Positions 13,690 to 23,700 of a stretch of DNA of 64,000 nucleotides are shown here, piece by piece; within the stretch, counting starts at the first letter, position 1, and each line of letters opens with the position of its first letter. A program made the translations under genes and the position numbers. The stretch comes from Cyanoderma ruficeps (taxonomy: Eukaryota; Chordata; Aves; Passeriformes; Timaliidae): NCBI GenBank assembly GCA_008694505.1, contig VZDJ01007747.1, forward strand, positions 31,935,039-31,999,038, read 5' to 3'. The notes below the pieces were generated by a model. The model was not told the DNA's origin and ran no database searches. It saw nothing but the letters and a program-made list of their open reading frames with translations.

Positions 13690-16600
13690 TAAATTTCAAC
13701 ATGTATTTGATTGCCAGGTAATTCAGAAGGGAATCACCAACCCTACCCTCTCTTCGAAGAAGAAAAGTTAACAGTCAGCTAGTTGCTAATTAGCACTCAA
13801 CTGAAATGCCTCCAAAGCTGAGTGCTCCCAGTTGAGTCCTTTAAAAAGTAATCTTTCAACTAATTGAAATATGCGGAAAGTTGAGCAGTGGGTGGGGTGT
13901 GTAACAGGTAAATCGGTATGGTGGAGTTGGTTATGTAGAAGGAATACTAAGCTTTTCCAGGTAGGAAAAGCCAGCCAAAATGAACATCTCAGGTGAATCA
14001 CTAGCCAAAACAAGAATCTCTTTTTCATGTTCACATATCTGTTCTAAGACCCAGGTTAGGGAGGAAGGGTTGCTTAAAGAGTGTGTTGAAGCCCAGTGTT
14101 GTTTATTTCTTACTATTTTGAGGGGCAGTTATAATGATTCTTGCTTTGCACTGAGACTAAAGAAATTTGAAATAAAACATTACATGATACATTAAAGCAG
14201 AGTAAATGTGCCACCTGCATTTAATTCATATTTAGCTTGTCTGTAAGGGAAACCAGTATATCAGAAAGGGGCTCAGATGCTTCAGGCCCTTTCCTCTCCT
14301 GACCTGATTTTTTGCTGGAGGGTCAGTCTGCCAGACCATAGTCTGCTCCTGTAGCCTCCCCCACCACTTCTTTGGAGATTTTTTTTTTGGCTGTCTGCCA
14401 ATGCTATAAACCGCAGCACTGTCTTCTCTGCTGCTGAAGGCTGTTTTCTTCCTTAGCCACTGGGAGATGGCTGCAAAAGGCAAATTACAGGAATTTCATC
14501 CATTTCTTTCCCCTGTTTGACTGCTCTAGATTCACCATCCTCAGCATCACTTCTTCATACTTTATTCAGGGAAAACACACCCAGCAAAACTTGCTGAGCA
14601 CTTCTAGTGGAAAATCTCAGTTGCTTCAAACAGTCCTTCCCAGCACCAGCCTCCAGTGATAATCCACCCCAAATTTCAGCAGCATGTAGCCCCATGCAGG
14701 GGGTGGGGAAGGGGAAACCCAATATGTATGGTGGGAAGCTACCAAGGCAGGTATGGTTTATGGAAAAGGAATTCTGCTCCAAAAGGGGCTATGGGCAGGT
14801 ATGTGCAATATGAAGGAAAACGGGGAGATGGAACAAAACAAGATATAAGTGTTGTTGAAGCTTCTGGATGCTAGAAAGCAGCCTTCATGGCATCCTCAGA
14901 GATTCAACAAAACCAAGGTATATTAAATCTCTTTGCTATTTTACTAGTCTGAGAGATGTTGTCAATGGACAGATACTCCTTGGTGTCCTGAAGCTGCTGC
15001 AGCCCAGACAAGCTCCCCTGGAGGTCAAGGGCTGAATACATCACACTGGAGACCTCATCCTCTTCTCCCAGCACTATTTCCCCCTAACAGTAGACCCTGC
15101 ACATGGGCACAAAGTACTTTGTAGTTACAGTCTCCAGGTGGGATGGGTGTGGAGGTGGAGGCCGCCCAAGTCCACTGTCCACTCACAACCTGCCCTGGCA
15201 GTGTGGTGAGGAGCCAAATGAAACCACTTAGGTTTAAAGCAAGAGCTTCCTGTGAGCCGAGGAGCTGGACTGAAGATGGGAGCTCCTACAGACCAGTATC
15301 CCTCTGCAATGGCACAGAGGGAGGACACTTAAAACACACAGCACTGGCTTACCACAGTTAACTGGAGAGATGTAAGGCAGTTTGTCTGCTGTATCTTGGT
15401 GGGTTTAGGTGGCCAATCAATGCAACATCAAGGTAGGATTTTCACCACTCCAAGTTTATTCCATGTTTCTCTCCTGCTCTGTCTCCTTCAGGTACTGTGC
15501 AGGTACTGGATGAGTAAAGCAGACAGACTGCTCAGTCAGGCATGGGCAGGCTCCTTAAAGATTGCTTTCAGCTGAGCATTCGTAAAGTTTCCAGACAAAG
15601 TTAAATATCCATTTTGACTGAGGACAAAGATGTTGTGTACACTGAGGAACTCAAAAATATTCAAAATCCCTTCTGTGTTACCATCTATTTAGAAGTACTT
15701 CTAGCATCACTAGTGAGTGCTGGAGCTGTAACTCTAATTTACTGGGATTAAATAGGGGAAGAGAATTCTTAGAATTTTCATTTGTATTGACTGATAATTA
15801 TATGTAATTTATGCAAGGTAGGCTTGAGTCTGCAAAAAGGCTGAAGTATCTAAAAGATGTGAACCCTTCTTGCCACATTACAAACTCTGAAACACAGTAG
15901 TTTTGGTGGGTTCCACTTATGCTTTTTTTGAAAAGCCCTTCTGATAAAAACAATCATGTCATTCATGAATGACAGAAAATGAAAATTATCGCAACAAAAA
16001 TAAAAAGTAATCTAAATGGAAAAAGTCTGGAAGTGTACACTGAGCTCAGTTGATATTTTTAACAATGGATTGAACAGATTTATTTGGTTTCCTGTCCACA
16101 GATTATCTGTGAAAGGGTACTGTTTTCTGGAATATATTTTTATTTCAATGTACTAATATTTAATGCAAACAAATTACAGCTTCTAGTTTTGCTATAAATT
16201 GCAGGCATCTGGTACACTATAGCTATAGAAATGAATGGAAGTAACCTGAAGCCTATCAAAAATCTGTGTTTGAGCTCTGCAGTTGAGTATATGTTACAGA
16301 TGGTTGGGTATTGCTGGTGGTTCTTCATTGTGCTTCCCAGCTTTTGATAAGCATATTTCATTTAGTCACTCTTGAGCATCCACAGGAAAACAGCTTTGTT
16401 TTTTTACCTAAGGCCACTCCATTAGAAGTCTTCTGTGCTATTTGGCTTTTGTATAAACAAAGGATAGTTTCAAAACGTAGTGTTGTTAGTTTTTAAAAAA
16501 CAAATCTTGTTTACTTGAGCATCCTCAATATTCAAGTACTTGTAGTTATTTCTTCATATGCTATGTGTCTTCAACTACGATCAGTTTCTCCTTCACTGTC

Positions 16601-16720
16601 TTTCATTAGCTACAAACCACCTTAAATGTGTCCTTGTAAACCCAATTTCTGACAGACTGAAGTCAACACATACCAGGGATAAATACAGCAATTACACCTA
16701 TTTTCAACTGTATCACTTTT
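13690..16720. other. Intergenic, no gene recognised
   Basis: Mixed composition. From about 14230 to 15350 the GC content is somewhat higher and short overlapping open frames appear on both strands, none resembling a known protein. From 15570 to 16720 the sequence is AT-rich again. No RNA gene or clear repeat is seen. Confidence 0.6.
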
Positions 16721-16723
16721 CTA

Positions 16724-16757
16724 CATCATCATCATCATTATTATTATTACTATTACT
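16724..16757. repeat. Trinucleotide microsatellite (CAT/TTA)n
   Basis: A run of cat units changes into tta/tac units. It is an imperfect trinucleotide tract directly before the GC-rich block that follows. Confidence 0.9.
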
Positions 16758-16779
16758 AAGCGGTTATTAAAAGTAGTGC

Positions 16780-17660
16780 ATCCTTCAGAGCTGCTTCGAT
16801 TGTCAGCCTGGCAAAGCGAGGGCTGTGCCTTGGCCGCACGTGGTGCTTTTTTCAGGGCTGTGTCCCGGGGCTGTGTCCATGGTGTGACAGTGGCAGCACA
16901 GGAGCACTCCCAGTGCAAGGCTGTGCCAGCTGCTCCAGCATGGACAGATGAACAAACTGCCCTGGTTCATCCTTTCTTACTCTCTGCTTTTGTCCTGGAA
17001 GTTTCTGCTGTTGGTTTTTGGTCCTTCTACCGTAGTACAACTTGGCTACTCAGAGGTGCTACAGATACCACACAGGTGGGTGCAGAGGCAGAGGACATGC
17101 ACCCTTCTGTTCCACCAGACCCGTGCTTTCCCCTGAAAGGAAGGGAGATTGTCCTCCAGAGCTGCTAGAGTGCGAATCCTTGACTCACGTGGGTCCTGTT
17201 TCTGCCCAGGAGAGGGCAATCCAGCACCCAAACAGCAGCCACATTATCCCAGCCCTCCTTCGTGGTACCGAGGGGCTATGTGGTGGTCACTGTCTCGCCA
17301 GAGGGACACAAAACCCAGCTCTGTGTCTGCTGGTGGGGTCTAACGGCACTCTTCCAGCCACCTGGGAATCACAAGCCTGAGTCCTGGTCACTCTCTGCTC
17401 TGATGCCTTGTCTCGTGTTCATGTGCAGCATCCAGGCAGGGTTAGGGTAAGCCAATGTAGCGTACAGATTTGGGGACTGAGGAACCCAGGACGTGTCCCA
17501 GCACTTCCTTTCTGGCCTTCAGGTGGTGGTGTAAGTCTCACCACTTTGAGGTGCAGCAGGATTTGCATGTGCCTACACCCACATGACGACAACTCTGCAC
17601 ACGGTTTCCTCATCTGTTGGGAGCCATGCATATGCACAGGCACAGGAATAGACTAATTTT
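16780..17660. other. GC-rich block about 3 kb upstream of the LDB2 promoter
   Basis: This 0.9-kb segment is clearly richer in G+C than its AT-rich surroundings and starts abruptly after a trinucleotide tract. Because stop codons are rare in such sequence, several open frames overlap on both strands (the longest is 130 codons on the + strand at 16776-17168). None looks like a known protein or has matching splice sites, so I do not call a gene. No terminal repeats or target-site duplication mark it as a transposon. It could be a noncoding transcript, an old insertion or only local composition. Confidence 0.5.
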
Positions 17661-19239
17661 CAGATTTGGGAAGACTAGTCTCTTCCTCTCATTTTCCTCT
17701 GCCTCTTTTTTTTTTCTCTTCTCACATTAAACTTGTTTTCCAGATTAAGGAATTTATTGACTGCCCTAAATCTTGGGTCAGATATTAGCCTTCAACCCCT
17801 GGGCCACTTTGGGTAGCAGCTTGATGCCAATAATGGTGCAGGGGATTTGGAGCAGCCCAGGCAATGGGACTGGATGCATGCCCCCCAACCCATGCCCCCA
17901 GAGCACACCCAAAACTTAAAAGGCAGCAGATCCAAGTGGGAATCAAGATGACAGTGTCAGGATCCCTGTAACTTTATGTTCCTTTGATTCTGCCTTCTGT
18001 TTTACTGTTCTGTGCATCACACTAGTCTAGATGATAACAGGCAACTGGAAGAGCTGCTGGAGTCTGTAATTAGCAGGCTCCTACCCTGGGACTTGGTTCT
18101 TGCTGGTGGGCTGTAGGTGTGGGATAATTTGCCAGTTAATCAATGGGAATTATTAAAATATCACTGCATATTTTTGCTTTGTGCTAGACCCATACACAGA
18201 AGCTCTTACAAGGAGGTTCAGGGGAGTATCTGGGGCTCCTACTCATGAAAGCAAATCCTACTGCTCCTTCCTTTCCTCCCACCACAGCCAAAATAACAAT
18301 ACTAATATAATCTCCGTGTTTAACTTCAGTGAAACAGTGAATTTTAGCTTAATCAAAGAGTCCTTAAAACAGAAATAGCTTACAAGCTATGCAAAATTCC
18401 ACCATTTTAAGTACAGAGAGCAGTATGTCCTTTCTTGGGCAAATGTTATATTTTGGATTTGCTTTGGAAAGAAGGCAAAATCCATGACTTGGTAGATTTC
18501 TGGTTGCGTTTTTTGACATTTTTAAATTCATGTCATACTTAGCTTATAAATACTGTGTTTATTAGTGCTGTAATACTCTATTTTTTTCTGGTCATTTTGG
18601 TTTTAGGTTTTTTAGCCTTGTTGGGATCTTTCAGAGTACCAGGTAGATGCAGGGAAGTTTTCTCGTAGGTATGTAACCATGTTACAGGCTTTTCATGGGG
18701 TCAGCAAACCCTGGCAGAACACTGTCACAGTCACTGCAGCACTACTGAGCCAAATGTTGCACATGCTATTTATTAAACTCAGCACCTCCAGTAATGGAAC
18801 TGCAGTGGCAGTGTAGTATTGCTACATAGCTGGGGTGCTCTTAAAGAGAGAAGTGACATTCCTCATGTATTATCTGTTGTCTCTGTGTTTAGTGACAGAA
18901 GCTGTGGGAAGTCTATAAAAACAGCTCAATACGTCACTTCTTATGGAAACTGTTATTCCATAACATTCAGAAATAGTTTTGCTAAACAACTACCGGTAGG
19001 GGAAAGATAAATTATGATTCCGATCAGTGGTCAGTAGAATATCAAGTGTGAAATTTCGTATTTTATCCTGAAAAGAGAGGTCAGGCTTTCCAGAATTAGT
19101 CAAATGCCAGTGAAAACCAGAATTTATCAAATATGTCTTAAAATGTTTCTACATTCAAGTCAGATTTGAATTAAATTTTTGACAGTGGGTAAAGCCATAT
19201 CATGCTCAAATATTTTTTGGGATTATTACAAAAATTTAG
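17661..19239. other. Intergenic approach to the LDB2 promoter
   Basis: Composition falls from moderately GC-rich (to about 18100) to AT-rich. It holds a poly-T run near 17708. No gene or named repeat is supported. Confidence 0.6.
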
Positions 19240-19300
19240 AAAAAGTAATGGCGCGTGCCTTGATTTCCCCATCTGTGAAATGGGCGATCCCGCAGCGTTC
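19240..19300 (+). mobile_element. Possible MIR-like SINE fragment
   Basis: 'tgatttccccatctgtgaa' followed by 'atgggcgat' near 19259-19288 closely resembles the MIR core that reads 'cagtttcctcatctgtaaaatggg'. Only this short core is recognisable; the flanks do not obviously continue the consensus. It lies about 600 bases upstream of the CpG-rich promoter. The match could be chance, and a profile search of 19150-19400 would decide. Confidence 0.4.
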
Positions 19301-19622
19301 ATGCAGAGCACTCCGACTGAGAACCGTTGTGGCTGCATCTGATTGTTATTCTCTTAATCATATTAGTTAACTAAATCTGTTCCTAGAGTGGTTCCATTTG
19401 CTTGAATGAATTTACATGAGAGATTAATTCAGCGCTGTTTATTGTTGTTTTTACATTTATTCAGTACTGTAAATAATACCTGATACTTTACAGCTGTGCA
19501 TGAGGACACAGTCTGTGCTTAGAGGACTTTTATGTACAGGTAATTTGAACGCTCCCCTCCTAGACCTTGCACTTTCCATTGAGCACATGAGCCCATTTTG
19601 TTTATTTTGAGGACTTTTCGCT

Positions 19623-19628
19623 CACGTG
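19623..19628. promoter_or_regulatory. E-box CACGTG upstream of the LDB2 promoter
   Basis: A perfect CACGTG palindrome in a CpG-containing context, about 1 kb before the LDB2 start codon. This is the class of site bound by bHLH-Zip factors such as USF or MYC/MAX. Function is inferred from the motif only. Confidence 0.35.
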
Positions 19629-20369
19629 GTGTCCGCTCCCAGCACTTTCCTGCAAGTATGATTCAACAGATAAAGTTCATTCCTCACCTCCGAGGGGTGA
19701 TCTCCTCCCGTTGCCCTCCCCTCCTCCCTCGGAACCCCCCTCTCCAATGTTAGATATTCACTGGCAACGCTCTCTAACCGCTACTGGATTTATGCCCAGC
19801 AATAATCCTAAAAACAGGGAGCAGTCTCCCATCTAGCTGCCGACGCCTTTACGCCGGACAGCGGCGTCTAAAATGACCCATTTGCGTACGGCTGACCCCC
19901 GCCGAAGGGCACCGCCGGTGCTTGTCCGGGGGTCCCGCTCTGCCACCCGCCCCTTTTGTGCTTTCCCATTTTCCGGGAGGTTTCCGCGGCTGGCATCCGA
20001 GTGCTCTCCATTGTGTGAAGTGTGGCGTGCGAGGTTATTTCTTTGTGCCGGCCGCCCTCCCTGCCGTGCCCCGGGAGCGGCCGCCCCGGGCGGGCAGCGG
20101 GCGCTGCGGGAACCGTCGGGCGCGGGGGAAGCGCCGGCTGCCCGCGGCGGGATGGCCGTGGCCTGTGTTTATGTATTTTGTAGTAATCACATTTCTGACA
20201 TTACCCGCGGGGTGATTGGCTCAGGCAGCTTTTAAACCACCTATATGCTAACGAGCCCGCCGCGGCTCCGGCGGAGGCCTGCGGGGGGACAGCGAACCCC
20301 AACCCGCACCTCTGCCAGGCGGGGAGGGGGGGGTGGCATTTCTGAACTAGTCGGCAGCGCGGACAGGAA

Positions 20370-20417
20370 ATGACCCCTCCAGAAACTGCTGCTTTAAAAC
20401 CGAGCGGCGGTGCCTGA
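20370..20417 (+). other. Upstream ORF 1 in the LDB2 leader (15 codons)
   Basis: ATG at 20370 with G at -3 opens a 15-codon frame ending in TGA at 20415-20417. It closes well before the LDB2 start. It counts as a uORF only if transcription starts upstream of it. Confidence 0.4.
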
Positions 20418-20536
20418 AGCTATCCAGCCTCCCTCTCCGTGTCTGGAGCCTGTGCGCTCCCGCTCCCCCCACTCCCCCGCCCGTCTCCGCCGGAGCGGGC
20501 TCCCACAGCAGTCCCCAGCCAGTGCGTGCAGCCTGG

Positions 20537-20632
20537 ATGTGTGTGTGTGTGTGCGCGCCGCTACTTTGTACTGTGAAGAACACACAGCCCATGTGCTCTG
20601 TATGGATGTTGATGATACTCTGTGTAGCTTGA
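20537..20632 (+). other. Upstream ORF 2, starting inside a TG repeat (31 codons)
   Basis: ATG at 20537 has a weak context (T at -3, T at +4). It reads through the TG microsatellite as alternating Cys/Val and stops at TGA 20630-20632, only 19 bases before the LDB2 ATG. A second in-frame ATG at 20591 gives a 13-codon form, MCSVWMLMILCVA. Because the start lies at the edge of the repeat, repeat-length changes would shift the frame of the longer form but not the shorter one. Function is inferred; translation is not shown by the sequence. Confidence 0.5.
20538..20553. repeat. TG dinucleotide microsatellite in the LDB2 leader
   Basis: Eight TG units run directly into a CG-rich segment. The tract is probably transcribed as part of the 5' leader and overlaps the start of an upstream ORF. 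Confidence 0.9.
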
Positions 20633-20757
20633 ATCTCTGCAAGCAGGCAAGATGTCCAGCACACCACATGACCCTTTCTATTCTTCTCCTTTTGGCCCAT
20701 TTTATAGGAGACACACACCATACATGGTGCAACCAGAGTACCGAATATATGAAATGA
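20602..20757 (+). other. Upstream ORF 3 overlapping the LDB2 start out of frame (51 codons)
   Basis: ATG at 20602 has T at -3 but G at +4, a moderate context. The frame runs 51 codons to TGA at 20755-20757 and passes through the LDB2 ATG (20652) in a different frame. Ribosomes that start here would miss LDB2 unless they leak past. The peptide, including a Leu-rich stretch, resembles nothing I know. The part over LDB2 coding sequence is constrained by that gene, so conservation alone would not prove translation. Confidence 0.5.
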
Positions 20758-20783
20758 ACAAGAGGCTGCAGTCGCGGACGGAG
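20652..20783 (+). CDS. LDB2: LDB2 (LIM domain-binding protein 2, CLIM1), first coding exon
   Basis: This exon encodes the first 44 residues of LDB2, a nuclear cofactor that homodimerises and bridges LIM-homeodomain and LMO proteins, linking enhancers and promoters. The reading begins MSSTPHDPFYSSPF and continues through RRHTPYMVQPEYRIYEMNKR to LQSRTE, which I recognise as the LDB2 N terminus. The RHTPY...YRI.E.NKRLQ..TE pattern is shared with the paralogue LDB1. The exon is the start of the N-terminal dimerisation region; the rest of that region, the nuclear signal and the C-terminal LIM-interaction domain lie on later exons outside this window. ATG 20652 has A at -3, and an in-frame TAG at 20625-20627 excludes an upstream in-frame extension. 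The last codon GAG is followed at 20784 by GTAAGT, a consensus donor in phase 0. The full family protein is about 370 residues, so only the 5' end is here. The exon is intact. Confidence 0.95.
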
Positions 20784-23700
20784 GTAAGTCCCCCAGCCTT
20801 GTTTTCCTGTGCATGGACCGTGGTAGGTTTCAGCCCGAATTCCAGCTGAAGCGTCCCACTAGACAGTACAGTATATGCAGGTATGAACGCTAATTAATTT
20901 AGTAGTTTAATTGGGTAATCCCTCATTATGTTTCCACGCAGAGCAACTCTTTGAGGAGATACCAGCTTAGGCTGAAATCATGAAATTACAGTACAGCACT
21001 TCAGAATTGATTATAACGCTGCTCTCAGAAAATTTCTTTTCCTTAGTGTGTTGTTTGCTCAGGATCTGTCCTGCTGGCATTTGCAGCTATAATAATGCAA
21101 AGTATTGCTTCGGCTTTTGCACAAAATTAACTCTGGAATGTTGCAGGTTTAGGGGGAGAGACGAACGTTTCTTTGGTTTTGTTCTGTAAACTCATTAAAA
21201 TGAAAAATGGATGATAACTGAAAAGAGGAGCAGAGTTTCAAAAACTTATTCCTAGGATACTCTTAAAGAACACATGTTTGGGACAACCGACAAGAGAAAT
21301 TTGTGTTTACATTTAGAATGCTGTTCTTTTTAGCAAGAGAGATGGTCAGTTCACTACTTTATCATATAGCTGTCAAAAGTACCCAGTAATGTAAACTACA
21401 TTCACTGTTGGTTATGCTTTGTAAAATGTGTTAGTGGTTTATACAGTCTGGCTTTGAAATCCAGATCAGCCACTGCAAAGAACATACTGAATGGGAGGGG
21501 GAAATGCTTTTGTCATTAAAAAAAAATAAATAGGGGCTGCATCTTGTTATTTACATGGTTTAATAAAGCACACTTTTCAAGTCTGCTGAAGTGAATCCGG
21601 CTTTCTGTCCCTGTGTCTGTGTAGCAAACATTCTTGGTGCTGCAATTTTTTCTAGTAGTTTATTACTGGTGCCCTGAAAAGACTTTTTAAAAGTATGAAT
21701 CTTTTATAGTAAACGGCTTTATATAGTGGCAAATATCTACCAGGTTTATGACATGCAGCGTGGTGAAGGATCTCAGGTTGATCTGTTTGTTGTATTGTGA
21801 TTCTTTAAGATAACATGAGGTTATCATAAAATAAAAAACACATGCCTGAATTGTCAGCTAAGCCATGGAAAATCTGTGACGTTTAATGTATATGATACAG
21901 CTAACGAGATGTGACCTGCTTTCTGATTGGGTACCGCCACGGGGCTGCTTTTCTATCACTCTTTCCACTGCCAGGCTTGAAACCTTGCTGGGGAGTAATT
22001 GGTAATACAGTTTGTGCTGGCTAAAAACTCCAAGCAGCTCTTTGCTCCCAAAATCATGGCAAATGTTTGTCAGTTTTGCCCCAAGTTGTTGGCTGCAGAG
22101 AGTTGCTGCCATTTAGAATGAGGGGGTTGCTGTGGTTCTTTTGCTACTTCTTGTTTGTTAGTGTCTTGTAACTCTGTTCCTTGCATTCCTGTACGTATTC
22201 ATGTAATACCTTATAGACTTTTTTCAAGTGAGAAGAGCAAGAAATGTATGATTTCTTCAGAGTTTTATACACAACCTGCTCTAAAAGCTGTCAGTGCTAA
22301 CTTAGCCTTTTTACATATTATTTTAGTGGTACTTTTAATAATCGACCAGATCCTGATTGTAGCTCCTGTATGGATGTTACACTGGAAAAGTTTTTTAGGG
22401 ACTTGTGAAACAACTTTCATTGCTGAGGTGTGCTGAATTAAACTTCAGCACCTTTAATTGCAATTTTTGCTTCGCGAATTCAGATGGATTGTTGTGGGCA
22501 AAAAGCAATAATCCACTCTTTCTTGCTAGGAGTGCCTTGCTAGGTTTCAGCAGCATTTTACTTTGACAGATAGTATTTAGTTAATGAAGGCCTTATGCTC
22601 CAGCATTTATTTTATTTGCTCAGAATAAAAATTCTTTTGCTTTGTGATTGTTCAGTGTTTACATTCTGGTTCTCTGTTTTTTTAGTTTATGAGCGCTGTG
22701 CTGTAAGCATTGTTGTTCATTGAAATGTGCTTTCTAGCTAACTTCAGTTCATCTCATTCATCTTCCTATTAAAACATCTCCATACAAACAAAAAATATTA
22801 AACTAGTTTCCTGGGACATTAGTGACTAGGTGTGGACAGTTTGTAAAGAATAGTGCTGGGTTCTTGGGCAGGTCAGAAGTGGAAGTTTCCCATTAATTTT
22901 ATGCACTTCCAAGCATGTTTCAGATTGGTCGGTGAAGGCTTCTGGGGCATTTATAACTAGCTCTAAATTTTTTGAATCCAGAGCCCTGTATGTCATGGAA
23001 GGAATGTGCTTGTGATCTGGGTGATACAGGCTTTCTGCCTGAACCTTTCTCTTCAGGCAGTCTTTGGAATAATGTAGGCACTGGTCTCTGAAGGAGGCTG
23101 CTTGTGCTCTGCGAGCCCCAGGGGGTAGGTGAGCACAGGCAAAGCAGCTTAAGGCGAAAGGAATTACAAAGAAACTCTCCAAAAGACTGGGGGTAGCAAG
23201 CTGGCAGATTCCACATGGACCCAACTTGTGCAGAGAGACAGTGGCAAATGAGGATGCATTAAAAAATGGGAAACTACAGCCGTTTTCCCAAATATGTCCA
23301 TGGAAAGCCTTTGGGATTTTTCTGGTTTCACAAAAAATAAAAATGTTTTTAATAACCCTGCAGAGCCAGATTCCCTACTGTCCCTTGCAGAGGTGGAAGT
23401 TCCAAGGCAGAGCAAAACATACATAATTTAATAAAGTTTAACAGAGGATGGATGGAGAGCCTATGGAAGGAGTGTCTGTATGTCATGTCTATCTGTTTTC
23501 TCCTCTCCCTTCCCATTGTCGTTCTCCAAAGCTTGCAGGTATGTGAGAAATTATTAAAAAAAAAAAAGTGATGAGCTGGTAGAAACACCATTGGGGAATC
23601 CACCAGTAAATGCTATTCCTACTCCTGCTCTCCCAGCAGCAAGGTCGATGGTATGGTGGGGGAGATAGAAGTGTCCTCAGAATGGTTCAGGGCTTGGGGA

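Larger units (their letters stand above)
19840..20560 (+). promoter_or_regulatory. LDB2: CpG-rich promoter and 5' leader of LDB2
   Basis: CpG dinucleotides are dense from about 19840 to 20560, against scarce CpG on both sides, so this looks like an unmethylated CpG-island promoter. An inverted CCAAT box (ATTGG, 20215-20219) is followed by TATA-like AT motifs: TTTTAAA at 20230-20236 and CTATATGC at 20241-20248. A further TTTAAAA lies at 20393-20399. The transcription start cannot be read directly; if the 20230-20248 motifs act as the core, it would fall near 20265-20280, giving a leader of about 370-390 bases. A G-rich run lies at 20320-20336. The + direction follows from exon 1 just downstream. 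Confidence 0.75.

Noticed and set aside
16776..17380. Overlapping open frames of up to 130 codons in the GC-rich block
   Set aside because: Open frames exist on both strands as expected from low stop-codon density; no protein signature is seen.
20347..20814. 155-codon minus-strand open frame over LDB2 exon 1
   Set aside because: It is antisense to the LDB2 leader and exon; its length is explained by GC-rich promoter sequence and sense-strand coding constraint.
20652..20849. Reading LDB2 past the donor as a 65-residue protein
   Set aside because: The GTAAGT donor at 20784 sits exactly where the LDB2 family sequence ends; the next 21 residues are intron read-through.
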